From Flectonema sp. DT1601 (Eukaryota > Euglenozoa > Diplonemea > Diplonemida > Diplonemidae), in the NCBI GenBank assembly GCA_964019425.1, contig OZ025857.1:1-64000 (forward strand): a stretch of 64,000 bases of DNA. The letters run 5' to 3'. Position numbers and translations under genes: made by a program. The notes under the pieces are model-generated. The model ran no database searches, was not told the origin of the DNA, and saw only the letters and a list, made by a program, of their open reading frames with translations. Below, one piece after another: positions 18,896 to 30,511 of this stretch; within the stretch, counting starts at the first letter, position 1; every line of letters starts with the position of its first letter.

Positions 18896-19660
18896 GGAAA
18901 GACCCCTTTACCCTAAAAACTATACAGAAAATAATGATATTACACTATATTTTTGTTTGTGCACGAAACCGTGAACCGACTTAAACTAATAAAGCTAAAG
19001 GAGGTTTACGTGTGCTGCCAACATTCTTTTTCGTTCCTACAATACTTGTTAAATGCAAAAAAAAAAAAAAAAAGATAAAAAAATAGTTTGAGAAGTTGGG
19101 AATCAAAAAACTGGCTGGGGGGTTTTTTGGGTTCCAAGGAATTTGGGGTAATTAGCTTTCCATCACTGTATTGCACCTGAGAGAGAAAATGATGATAAAG
19201 TAATGAATAACACAAACTGAGATCAACAACTTAGAAGCATCTACACTGTAAAAGGGTGCAGATTACTTCTGCGCAGGGGTTGTGCCAGGCCCTTATTAAA
19301 GATTATTGAATGTGGTGAACACAGGGATAGAGAAATCTGATAAAGGGGAAATTGTTATGGTTCGAAAGGCAAGATGAATAGTAATTTTATTGCAGAAAAA
19401 TAATCGGTGAATGAACATGTCAGCTGCTGCAACGCTGATAATGATTTTTAATAGGTCCGCAGTTTTGGTGGCATATTACCTAAATGAAATTTTGAGCTAC
19501 CGTGGGCTTTTTTTACATTATTATCAGTATTGGGGATTTTTTGGGTTCCAAGGAAAAAAACTCTTCTTTTTTTGGATGTGCGAACCCGCACTTTTCGATA
19601 CCCGCTGACGGCTGTCTTTTGTTTGGGGACCCAAAAGAGGAAAGCTTTTTGGGTCCTAAT
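18896..19660. other. Repeat-rich non-coding segment
   Basis: No gene supported. It contains two copies of GGTTTTTTGGGTTCCAAGGAA-like sequence (near 19118 and 19536), an A17 run near 19057, and CGAACCCGCACTTTTCGATACC near 19583, which resembles in reverse the CGGGTATCTCTAGTGCGGG motif at 19858 and 21030. These look like pieces of one degraded small transposon family. Confidence 0.4.
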
Positions 19661-19887
19661 ACAGGAAATATAAAAACAGAGGTAACTAAAACAAAGTTGT
19701 TCACAAGGATAAAAATGGTAAAATGGTTAACTTGAAATAATCCACATATCCATTATAATAACCCAGCCATCGTTGTCATTTTAGCATACTCAACCAAAGG
19801 AAAAACAAGTTGAATTCAAAAAAACAAAAACAAAACAAAGCGAGCGAAGCGAGCCTCGACGGGTATCTCTAGTGCGGGTTTTTTTAC
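19660..19887. repeat. Dispersed repeat R1, copy a
   Basis: About 220 bp matching 20846-21064 at moderate divergence. Shared landmarks are TAACTTGAAATAA, AAAGGAAAAACAAG, GCGAAGCGAGCC and GGGTATCTCTAGTGCGGG. Copies a and b flank the inserted Crinkler fragment. No coding capacity seen; it is probably a small non-autonomous element. Confidence 0.6.
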
Positions 19888-20442
19888 ATTATTACCAGTT
19901 ATTTTCCTCCGACACATGGCTTTTGCCTCTCTTAGTAACTCTACCAGTTGGTTCAGACCTTAGATTTGGTGTATCGTTGCTGCTTTCTGAAAGGTGTCTT
20001 TTTAATTTATTTCTAGTGGTGTCGTGGGGTATTTGATTGGAATTTTCCTTTGATTCTTTATGTTTTGGTGATGCAGGGTCAGCGGAGCTACTTTCTACTT
20101 CTTGGAGGTTATCGACTCTCTTAGTTAGTTTGCACTGGGCACAGAATAAGTAGAGCGTTGCCTTTTTCTTTCCCTCAGAGAGCATCAAAGGGGATCAGAA
20201 TGTCACCACCCTCTCCGACAACATTTTTCGAGTACACAGCTTGTCCAGATTGGAGCTTATTGTAAAGCTCTTCAGATCCCAAGCTGCTAAGGGATGAAGG
20301 TTTTTCCGCTCTTAACACTTTCCTGGGGTGAACAATCAATTCTTCTATGTTTTCCTGGATATGGTCAGCCCCATCAAAATATTCACTCAGAAATGGTGTT
20401 TTCTTCAGCTGTCTGTATGCATGGTTCAGTATTATTACCAGT
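19888..20442 (-). pseudogene. Inserted CRN1 fragment with 12-bp flanking duplication
   Basis: The segment 19900-20430 encodes the C-terminal third of a CRN1 protein on the minus strand, beginning at LNHAYRQLKKTP and passing through the nuclease-like YLFCAQCKL. A single extra G near 20190 breaks the frame. ATTATTACCAGT occurs at both edges (19888-19899 and 20431-20442), and the host repeat is seen uninterrupted near 19515. After NLQEVE the sequence departs from the other copies and encodes a basic tail (RNKLKRHLSESS...). Confidence 0.75.
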
Positions 20443-20465
20443 ATTGGGGATTTTTTGGGTCCCAA

Positions 20466-20845
20466 GGAAATTGGGGCTACTATGTAAGGTGCTGCCTAAG
20501 AGCTGGGTGGGACAGAAACTAACAGAACAACGACAAAAGGCTCAAAAAAGAAAGCGTTGGTGATGAAGCCCTCCCAAAAGTTAGCGGAAGGCAAAGCAGA
20601 AGTATCACATCAAGAAAATAGAAATGGGTTACTTAAAATACTGAGAAAGAGGAACCGAGAAGGAACGAAGGAGGGAAGAAGCAGACATAAAATTCAATGT
20701 CTGCTGCAAAAAGCTTTGGCAGAAGATTATTTGTTTTTAAGTTCAGTTTGCGTTTGCTAAGAAAAAGCTGAATGAAACAGAAAACTAAAATTAACTGAGA
20801 GATAGAACAACAGAAAGGATGCCCCAAAAGAGGCCAAAAAGCCTG
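20466..20845. other. Non-coding segment, no feature seen
   Basis: Purine-rich plus strand with only short frames. Nothing recognised. Confidence 0.4.
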
Positions 20846-21064
20846 ACAGGGAATAAAAACTCACTTGGTTGTAAAATAAGGTTGTTCAGAAAGATAAAAT
20901 GGGTAACTTGAAATAAGCGACGTACTCACTATTACCTAGCCATCGTTTTAAGTTTTGCATGCTTAGGCAAAGGAAAAACAAGCTTAATTCAGAAAAAATA
21001 AATAACTTTGCGCAAGCGAAGCGAGCCTGATGGGTATCTCTAGTGCGGGTTTGCGGGTTTTTTT
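20846..21064. repeat. Dispersed repeat R1, copy b
   Basis: Diverged partner of 19660-19887. Unlike copy a, its end contains GCGGGTTTGCGGGTTT (21045-21060), i.e. two units of the 8-bp minisatellite. Confidence 0.6.
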
Positions 21065-21867
21065 ACATTTGATTGTAGTTTCATAGTATTGGATGGAAGT
21101 GCTCGACTTCCAGCCTCCACCTTGCCCAGAGGCTAACAGGTTGTAAACAACTAAAGAAAATAAAAGAGAAATGATCTGAAGGTGAAAAAAATAAAAAATC
21201 TTCTTTCTTTCATATACATCTTTCTTTATAATACAACCACATGTGCCATATGCCCACACTCCACGAAAGAAAATAGAAAACCCCGGAACAGGATCGTTCA
21301 CCCCCAGTTGCCCAAAGCATTATAATTGTACTGTGGGCTTACCGAAAAGCTTTAGAAACGTACCACAAAAGATTTGGGCAGCACATAGCCATATCACTCA
21401 GCAAGAAATGAAAACCAAAAGGATCAGGTAAGATGACAGTCAGCATAATGTCATAACTGCGCCGGACCTTGGATTTTAGCATACTATTTTTTTTTTTTTT
21501 TTCCTTCACACGTTCATTCTTCCTATTCGTCTTCTTCTTCTTTTATTGTTTCAACTAGTTTTTGGTTTTTTTAAAACAAACTTTGAAGGACTTTTGGGAA
21601 TTTCTTCTATCAAGGAACAGTAAACCTACATAGCGAATACCAGCTCGATTAGCCTATGGAACGCAGTAGTAGACACGCGTTTTCCCTTGAAAAGAAATTG
21701 AGGGACCTTTCTTAAATCTATTGGAGAACGGCGGATTAAAGCATCTTAAAAGAACTCATGGGATCCGAGAAGGCAATGGACGATGACTCAGCATTGTACC
21801 AGAAGGTTCTTTTTTTCTTTCTCAAGGTGTAACTGAAGCCACCATAGAAATATAAGAAATCAAAGTT
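21065..21867. other. 3' flank of CRN1-0, no gene seen
   Basis: There is an unremarkable segment to about 21480, then a T run (21487-21504) and TTCTTCTTCTTTTATTG. From about 21570 words such as AAACTTTGAAGGACTT and CTTAAATCTATTGG recur in the 3' flanks of the amplified CRN1 copies (31330-31380), so this is the Crinkler 3' region. Confidence 0.5.
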
Positions 21868-24153
21868 CTACAAAAATCTACAGATTCGCCGGAAAAGGTT
21901 TGGGGCATTGCATCTAGCTGTGGGTAGATGGGGTCTTTGTTGTGTAGACCAGCTCATCGCCCGGTGTCTGAGTAATGCGGAGCTACCAGATGTCGAGGTT
22001 CTTGCATGGTGGTAATTGACTCTTGGCAAACCAAGTCTGCTCAGCCACTTCTCCATAGAATTCTTTGTGAACCAAACACCCTTCCGCTTTGCAGTTTGAA
22101 GCTTGGGTGTGTGCGTGGTGAAATAAAGACCATGTACATCAAGTGGTTTCTTCTGTTTATTCGCCCAAGCCTGGAGTTCCTGGACAGCTGGAATTTCCAC
22201 AGCCTTCGTTTCTACTTCTTGGAGGTTATCGACTCTCTTTGCTAGTTTGCACTGGGCACAGAATAGGTAGAGCGTTGCCTTTTTCTTTCCTTCAGAGAGC
22301 ATCAAAGGGATCAGAATGTCACCACCCTCTCCGACAACATTTTTCGAGTACACAGCTTGTCCAGATTGGAGCTTATTGTAAAGCTCTTCAGATCCCAAGC
22401 TGCTAAGGGATGAAGGTTCTTCCGCTCTTAACACTTTCCTGGGGTGAACAATTAATTCTTTTATGTTTTCCTGGATATGGTCAGCCCCATCAAAATATTC
22501 ACTCAGAAATGGTGTTTTCTTCAGCTGTCTGTATGCATGGTTCAGAAGCCCTTCAAAGTAGAGTGTTGTCTCTTCAAATGTTTTGGGGTTCATGTTTGCA
22601 TCACTGCCGAAATATTCAATCAACCACTCCCCAACCATCTTTGTGTGGTTTTCATTTGCCCATGCCCAAACCAAACTTGGAATTAAGCATTCAACACCAT
22701 TGGAGAGTTTGTGGAGAGCACCCCTAATTCTTAATGCATCCTCTGTGGCACTGTTGAGTGACTTTGTGAGAACTGCAGCGAGGTGGTCCTCAACAAATGA
22801 AATGTGAAGCGTTTGAAACATGCATGCTCTATAAATTCCACTAGCTATGCGTGAAGCAAGACCAGCTGTACCAAAACGCTTTGCGTCATTAATCACTCTG
22901 GGGAGACTCACAATCGCACGGGGATTACCAGCACACATATTCAATGACCACTCAGTTACCAGATCCCCTGCCCCTTTAAGTTCGTCAAGTCTCAATAGAT
23001 TCAGGGCATTTTCATGAGTTAGGTTTGTTAATGGTATGTGAACGATCTGACGACGACTACCTACAGACGCGGTCATTTCGTTATCAAACAACTCGGTGTG
23101 TGACGTCCAGACAAATCGTATCTCGGGTAAATTGGCATTGGTACACATGTCCTGATAGGCCATCAGGGCAGTTCTCAGCGCTTTGCATCGATCTGTTGCA
23201 CGACTCTTGAGTTCTGATTCATCCACACTTTGTTTCCGAAGCTTCATAATGTGATGTTCACGCAATTTAATAAGTTCATCAACACAGACAATCAAAGGGG
23301 TCTCATCAGATAGGCCAAGCTTCTGTCGAAAGGCTGTGATCACTCCATGGAAGTCTACAATGCGGTTGAAATCAACGTCTCTTCTGAAGCTGTTTAATTG
23401 GACAAGCTGACGAGCAAAGGCAACAAGCGGATCCATCTTTCCATCATCGATAATCTGTGCATCCTCATAAAAGGTCATCATAATACTTCGATCAGGATAC
23501 CACTCATTCATAATCCCTTTACGTAGCAGGAAGGTCTTCCCTGAGCCTGGAATTCCTACAGTTGTGATGACATGCCACCTAAAATTTTCACGTTCTTGAT
23601 GCAACACCACTTCAAGTGTCTCGCGTGCATTTTCCCTATCAAAGAGTGGCATATTTGCAACAACAGTCTTCATCTTCATTTTTGAATGGTCCAAAAGCTG
23701 CTCTACCTCCTCTACTGTGTATGGTACAACATCAGGCGTCTGTGTGGATGATTGTTTTTCTTTTAGTGAACAAGTAATTTCAATAATCGATCCGAAGGGC
23801 TGTACGGTGACCAAAACAGAAAAAGGTCGGACCCGTTCAGACGGGTTTACCGAAATGCGTTACAAATAAAAAAGTAAAAGGTATACCTCAGAAGTATTCA
23901 ACAAGTCAAGTAGCTTGTTTTTATCCTGCTTCAGTTCCTCTAATGCTCTGAACTTCTCCTTTGCAAGCTCTTCATCGTCTGTCAAATCGGCTTCGGCTTT
24001 CTTTCGCAGTCTAATTCGAAGTGCATCGATATCAATATCTATTTGATTAGCAATCTTCTTAATTTCGTTCTCTTTTTCGTTTATCTTCTCGCAGGTCTCG
24101 TCCAATTGTCTTCCATACTCAGCAGGCTGAACACCTTGAGTTGAGGTGGACAT
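21868..24153 (-). CDS. CRN1-0: Crinkler/RHS-like P-loop ATPase with nuclease-like C-terminus, type B header
   Basis: Exon 1 is 24153-23887 (89 codons, MSTSTQGVQPAEYG..., mostly charged helix) with donor GAG|GTATACC. Exon 2 is 23799-21868 after acceptor GTACAG. The join is in phase 0 and gives roughly 730 aa. Exon 2 holds Walker A (GIPGSGKT), Walker B (PLIVCVDEL), the sensor-like CAGNPRAIV, then DILIPLMLS and LFCAQCKLAK, fitting the D...QxK core of a PD-(D/E)xK nuclease. Crinkler/RHS proteins of this layout are known as nuclear effectors or transposon-linked proteins; the role here is inferred. The frame is intact. The first ~400 bp match the amplified copies exactly, the middle matches the pseudogene at 14185-15588, and the C-terminus is longer than in the amplified copies. 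Confidence 0.8.
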
Positions 24154-25055
24154 TTTTGTTTTGTGCTAGAGGTTATCCTGTGGGAAAATAGATTGCGATA
24201 TTTGGTTGAGAAATGACACGGCTGAAGAAATACACTAATACCACGCAGAAGCTTTTTTTTAGGGCAGTGTCCCATAATGGACTGCGATTATCTGTGAGGG
24301 AAATGATATTCATAACTAACTAACAACAACCAACTTATTCGAGACCGCCTTGCCAGGTGCAGTTGTCGTCCAGAACATGATTGGTGTTGAACTTTGGATA
24401 CGGCTGCCTGTGTAAATAAAAAAGATAATTACAACAATACACCAGTCTCTCGTTCTCAGACCAGTCTCTCGTTCTCAGGGTCCTAATAAAACAAAACACA
24501 TATTTCCCCTAACTTACATTCAAAGTGAACATAAGAGAAAAGCAAGACTGCCAAACTAAGGAGGAAAAACCTACATCACACAAATAATAAAAGCTTTGTG
24601 AAGAATTTTTGCAAAAGGAGAACGAGACCGCATGACACGGACTCGAATAATCTAATTTAAGTTTTGCAAATAAGAAAATTAAAAAAGATAAAAACAACAA
24701 AACACATAAAAACCAAAATAAGTTTGGAATAACATGAGGGTTGTTAGCAACAATTACATAGTTCAACATTAAATGTTGGGCAAAGTCCAGAGTGGGGAGG
24801 TTTTACCGAAATAATACCATCTCCTGTGTCCTTCTAAGTTCTATGCAAGAACTACAAGAGATCTTACAGAATTGTCCTTCATGGGAATAGGGGGGACCTC
24901 AATATGCTTATCACCTGTAACTTCTGTACTAACAGTCGGTCTTGTATGTTAGATAAAATAGATACTTGGTTTTGCTAAAGAACGACGTTCTATAAAACCC
25001 ATCCATTGAGACACAACAATGACCAAAAACATACTACACATACTTCCATCTCAAA
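24154..25055. other. 5' flank of type B header, non-coding
   Basis: AT-rich. It contains a short direct repeat (ACCAGTCTCTCGTTCTCAG twice, near 24441 and 24460) and a TATA-like TATAAAA near 24991 facing right. No gene supported. Confidence 0.5.
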
Positions 25056-25310
25056 ATGTTTCAGCTACTAATATTGCTATCACTATTTGTGGGTGTGGAC
25101 GTTCAAATCCGACACCAGGTTCAGTTCATCCATTGTGAACGAAGTCATAAGATTTGCAGGGGCAGACCAACCTATATACAGGTTGGCACCAGCGTGATTT
25201 ATTTCAAAAAAAAGGAACATAGAGCGAAGGAATTCTATTTGTGTTGGCACATCGTTGACATACATAACGATACCAAAACAAATTATGATTCCACATATTC
25301 AAATGGTTGA
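25056..25310 (+). CDS. Possible small secreted protein (84 aa)
   Basis: The ATG-started frame begins MFQLLILLSLFVGVDVQ, which reads as a signal peptide with hydrophobic core and a plausible cleavage after about residue 15, followed by a short basic, cysteine-containing tail. A TATA-like TATAAAA lies about 65 bases upstream. In the duplicate at 45606 the frame is kept to residue 68 but an inserted A shortens the end to 70 aa. No family recognised. It could be a chance frame. Confidence 0.3.
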   Translation: MFQLLILLSLFVGVDVQIRHQVQFIHCERSHKICRGRPTYIQVGTSVIYFKKKEHRAKEFYLCWHIVDIHNDTKTNYDSTYSNG

Positions 25311-25360
25311 AAAGAAAGGATGGAAGAACGGGAATAACAAAAGAGGTTAGAAGAGGCAGA

Positions 25361-28331
25361 TTAGAACATTCTCAAAAGAACTCGCGGGATCCGAGAAGGT
25401 AGCTTAGCAGGTGACACCCATGGGCGATGTCCCAGCATTGCCCCAGAAAGGGGGAATTCCAGTCTTTCCTTCTCAAGGTGCAACCGCAGTGTCCCTAACG
25501 GAGCAGTGAACTTGTCCAGGGCGTCTTTCGGAAAATGAATACAGTCGGTCTTGTATGTCTGGGGAATAGAGGAATGGCTAACGTAGTACACAGCAAACCA
25601 GGGGATCTTCTTCTTGTTGAGTGCTTTCACCCCAGGTGATGTCTTGAGCTTCTCTTGCCAATTGGGCCAATCAGCCGACTGTGTATATTTGATCTGGCAC
25701 ACTTCTGCTGTGAGGACTGACTTTCCATTGATCAGACGAAAGTGGGGTGTGATGTATTCAATTCCTTTTTCGTTGGAGAGATCGGAGTAGAGAGTGTGCC
25801 CATTGCTGAATTTTTTCCAATGACTGTCAGCAAGCCCCGTAAACTTCGAAACATGACAGACTAAGTTGTTAGACCTATCAATTTCGATCAGGAACGTATC
25901 GTTAGCCTCAAGCAGTTCGCATTTACGATCGGTAGCTTTTGTTGCAGCAGTGACAGTTGAGTGGTCGAAGAATTCACCGATCTGTGGCTCAATCTTCAGA
26001 TGATGGTATGCCACCTTTCGAACTATCTCATAGTGCATTAACAGATGCTCGACCCGCTTCTCTTGTCCCGTCATTACCTGATCGTCGCTGTCATAGCAGC
26101 CTGCAATGTGGTGCGACATGAGAGAATCCAAGTCCTCCTTACTATTTGCCCACTCAGCAAGCATCAGTGGGAAAAATATCTCATTGGAATCCTTACTCTG
26201 AACAGGTTGGAGGAGTCCCGCGCTACGCATGGTTTCCCTCCATGCTTTAGTGGGTACTTGGGCGAACCAAGTGGAAACAACGTCCATCGGAGTGTGACCC
26301 TGAATTGTACTTAGTACCTTGCACTCTTTAAGAATTGTCGATCGGGCTTTGGCAATATCGCTATCATACACTTCTTGGTCCCCCTTTACAAGGTAGTCTC
26401 TTGAGTTCATGACACCTTCAAACAAAGCCCGTGGATTCCCACCACATTGGTTAATCAGCTTTTGAATCCGCCCATCTTTCTTTGCAGCACTTCTGATGTC
26501 AGCAGGGAGGAGATCGAACGCTTCAGCCTGTGGCAAGTTAAGCAGGGGGATGTTTGTCAGGATAGGGCGACCTGAAGCAGTTTGCACTTTCGAAGCGAAA
26601 GATTCAGTTAATGCGGACATGATAAAAATGACCGCACCTCCGTATGCATCGGGATATCCAATGGAATAATCCTGCTGCTGCATTAGACTGCTCAGCACTT
26701 TTGCAACATTTCCCTCAATCATTGCGAGTTCATCAATACCAATGACCAGGGTGCCTGGGATTGTTTGCCCAAGCTTTTTCCGTAGGAGGAACACAGCAGT
26801 TTTGAAGCTTCCAACCCTTTGAACATCTTCTTCGCACATTCCATTGTACCTTAAGATGTGCCTACCGAATGCAATGTCTGTCCGATGTAAACCTAGTTTC
26901 TCGCAATCATTTCCGAACATATCAACCTTGCCACCACATTCATTGAATGAAGACGTCACGGCCCTTGCATTTGGGTCAGCTGCCTGAACCCACCCTGGCT
27001 TCCCATCGAATCCGACCATTGCTCGCATGACCGCTGTTTTGCCTGTACCTTTCACTCCATACGAAGTCAGCAACTTTGATTTATTGTCTTGAGTCCAATA
27101 TGTCTTGTCCTTCTGCACCACCTTCTTAGCGTAGTCAAGGATTATTTCCTTTGCACTTTCGCGACAAATCAACTCCTGATTGTAAGGATCGAACTTTAGG
27201 TGTTCCCATCTCTTCAAGATCGCATTTCCTTCTTCACTATCACACTCTGACAAATATTCCACTTTGTGACCACCCTGTTTTAGTGTTGGGAAGGTTAACT
27301 AAACGGTAAGTAAAACAGCTTTTCAATAAAACTCATGGTAAAGTAGAAAACAAGTCACAACCTAAGTTACTAGGATGCAGTTACTTTGTTATCATGCATG
27401 TATATAAAAAAAACACTGTTACTAGTTCGTAACCTGGCTGGGTTTATTGGTGACATTCTTTGAAATATTCGAATTATCCATCGTAACCTTTTTATTCCCA
27501 TTCTTGAAAAATTTATCCTTCCATGAAATACTCGGGTTAACTTGAGCTTTCTTAAAGGGGTCCTTGTTCTTTTTTGGATCAATCTGATAATGTTTGATCT
27601 TTTGAGAGGCGTTAAAGCATGCCTTGTTTCCATTGGTATTGTGCTCAAAGTCTATGGTTTTTTCCATGATTTTGGAGCCATCTTTAATGAAATGCCTTTT
27701 CGGTATCTTATTAATGTTGTTAGAGTCATACACCTGACATATAAAACCTCTCGGATAGATCAAAGGACCAGTGCCAGCCTGGCTTAGGTTTTTTCGACCA
27801 CGGAAAATTACTGAAGTTATGAAGAGGCATATCGGTGGCTGACGAATAAGTTACAAATGGGACAGATCGCCACTTGCCCGGTAATCAGTAATTGGGTTAG
27901 GTTCGCTCGACTGCAAGAGAACAAATCAATCTGAAGGGCTGTCAGTGACCAATACGAAAAAAGGACGGGACCCGTTCAGACAGGTTACCCCGAAATGCGT
28001 TACAAATAAAAAGTAAAAGGTATACCTCAGTAGCATTCTCTAACAAGCCGATGTATCTGCTCTTCTCAGCCTCCAGTTTCTTTAAGTCGGTGTTGAGCTC
28101 TTGCAGATAGTTGTCGAGACCACCTTTTTTGGCATCTATCCAATTTTTAAATCCGTTCTGTTCACCAGTGAGAGCATTTGCATTGAATTCTGCTTGTTGG
28201 ATCACAACGATCTCCTTAATCTCATTCTCCTTTTCAGTGATCTTCGTTATCGTCTTCCCCAAGAATGTTCTAATTCTGTCTTTCTCTGCATCTATCACAG
28301 CAGGCTGAACATCGGATGGTGAGCCGGACAT
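25361..28331 (-). pseudogene. CRN2-P1: second Crinkler ATPase family, frameshifted in exon 3
   Basis: By comparison with the intact copy at 45912-48890 the exons are 28331-28026 (type A header, MSGSPSDVQPAV), a short one near 27910-27855, 27810-27488, and 27274-25361. Exon 3 is 323 nt here but 325 nt in the other two copies, because AA is missing from CCTAACTCGG near 27750. This shifts the frame before the shared CQVYDSNN segment. Exon 4 is open: Walker A GVKGTGKT, Walker B LVIGIDELAM, CGGNPRALF, and AEVCQIKY (nuclease-like QxK). It may still be expressed from a downstream start. Confidence 0.75.
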
Positions 28332-28621
28332 TGTTTTTGTGTCGTTGTTGTTGTTTTCTTGGGGGTGAAACTTTGACAATGTAGAAACAGTAACAACTTT
28401 AGGTATTAAAGAAAACAAAATTAATATCAAGTACTTGACTGAAAAATATTCGTAATTGTTAATCAAAGAAAATTACCTTTAGAAAAAATATAAAATAAAA
28501 AGAAAAAATATAAAAAAATAACTATATTTTTTGTCTTATTGAACAGAAAACGTTGACGAATCTGGTAATTCGGGGACCACGTACTAACAGGTTGAGCATG
28601 GTGAGGAGGACATTGGTTTTG

Positions 28622-28998
<377 letters not shown>

Positions 28999-29024
28999 GG
29001 GGGTGTTGCCTGTTGGAAATAGAT

Positions 29025-30001
29025 TGTTAAAACCGAATGACCTGTATCAAATCTCCTACAAGGCGATTCCGAGAATGCTTACTTGCATCGGCTTCATAAT
29101 TAACCGAATTTTCGAGCTTGGCCAACAATCTCTTTGTCCTCTCAAGTTTTCCCATCACTGTGAATTCACTATTTACATAGTTGTAGTTTCTGCCCTTGTG
29201 ATCACCTTTGCTTCTGGCATCATTTCTTCATTCACCTTCCCACAGGACTCCTCCTTCTTCGAGACTCTGCTAGCCATTCTACTTGCTTAGCGATAAGGGT
29301 TGTGTTGGGGGGTAAAGGATGGCAGTAATGACTTAAAGATACAATCTTGGAAGAATAAATCTTCTTGGTGAAAGAAATCAACAATATTGCGATACATGCC
29401 TGCGATATTTGGCAGCGATGCATGGTGGCGATACGTGGCGGCGATACGTATCGCTGCAACCACCATAATGAACGTTCGTTTATTTTACTCTATCTGGCCT
29501 TAGGGAAAATTTAGAAAGTCTGCCCGTCCTCGAGGAGACAAACTGCTGCCACGCTTCCTGGGACGGAAGCGAGTGTTATCAGCAAGGCCGTCCTGGATTA
29601 GATTGAAATGGCAAAGACCCCTTGATTTCCGACTTCGATAACAAGTTTGGAATCTCTTCCCATTGCAGTGAAACTTCTCTTGCCGCCGCTTTCCTTGCCG
29701 TTGTTTTGCTTTTTCGCAGTCACGAGACTGCTTACCTACTTAATAGTGTTTCCTAAAAGTAGAATTCAACCTCCAACGAACGCTATAATCTCTAAATATA
29801 ATTAATTCCAACAACCCAACAGATGCATTTGATTTGTGGATTTAATTGGTTTTAGTAAGCCTGGCTAAGAAATTAAATAATACCGATAACGAACTAGAAA
29901 CTAATAAAGATTCACCTTAGACACCCCTTCAATGAGTCATGTGTTCCTGAAAAGTAAAAGTTGCCACACTGAGTGTCGATATTACTCTTCCAGTCAACAA
30001 C
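29025..30001. other. Non-coding part of module M1
   Basis: No gene supported. It includes a GCGATACGT-rich stretch with the palindrome CGATACGTATCG (near 29441). The same sequence is present in M2-M5. Confidence 0.6.
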
Positions 30002-30307
30002 TCACAAAGTAGAGAGGAGCTTAAGGACCACATGGATGTCGGGAATAAAGAAAAAGGGTGGGTCAAAGCAAATAGGGGGCGAGGAACGCTCTGCTGTCAT
30101 CACCGAGGGGTGATGAGGAGTTGTTTCTGCTTTAGTAGAAGAGGGCTGCTCTCTGGTGTTATTATGATAAGATAGAGTATCAACAACGACCAGGCGCCCA
30201 ATACTTAACAACAAAAGCCCTCCAACGAGCGCTGCACACTTCACAAAGAAATGATAGCAATAGTTCAAACAAGTCTTCTTTTTTTTATTCTTTTCCTTCC
30301 AGACATC
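30002..30307 (-). CDS. Exon encoding a short membrane-anchored protein (copy 1)
   Basis: The minus-strand exon opens after a TTTCAG acceptor at 30308 and runs to a stop at 30002. It encodes a lysine-rich stretch, then one strongly hydrophobic segment (CAALVGGLLLLSIG), then an S/T/P-rich tail with a PPFFFIP motif. The order basic-hydrophobic-polar suggests a single-pass protein. The upstream exon and start codon were not found. It lies immediately downstream of MBF1 and is copied with it in all five M modules. Confidence 0.4.
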   Translation of the reverse strand, partial: DVWKEKNKKKKTCLNYCYHFFVKCAALVGGLLLLSIGRLVVVDTLSYHNNTREQPSSTKAETTPHHPSVMTAERSSPPICFDPPFFFIPDIHVVLKLLSTL

Positions 30308-30511
30308 CTGAAACTAATAATCAAGTAATCAATATTTCTACTAAAAAGTTCAAAGCAGTTGGATAGCAGGCAAATCTCAGACTTTTTTTTTTTTCTTCTT
30401 TCAATTTCAGACAATTATTTTCATTCTTTATGTTTTCTTTCTCTGCTTGTCGACGTATGAAACTGGGGTTTCCCCCTCATGCTAATTAAGAGCGAATTAG
30501 CAAGCAGGGGC

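Larger units (their letters stand above)
23887..28025. repeat. Segmental duplication block P1
   Basis: About 4.1 kb repeated at 44437-48584. It holds the type B header, a non-coding stretch, and the CRN2 body. The first 1.5 kb is nearly identical between copies, whereas the CRN2 coding part differs far more. Confidence 0.85.

Noticed and set aside
23860-24153. Header exons as stand-alone ~90-175 aa proteins
   Set aside because: Each reads through a strong GAG|GTATA donor into intron sequence. In-phase joining to the downstream large exon is the simpler model.
24509-24769. Hydrophobic 86-aa minus-strand frame
   Set aside because: Composition of AT-rich DNA read as F/L-rich peptide, with no supporting signals. 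It recurs only because block P is duplicated.
29232-29459. 75-aa minus-strand frame repeated in all M modules
   Set aside because: No ATG-context, domain or splice support. Its repetition is explained by the segmental duplication.
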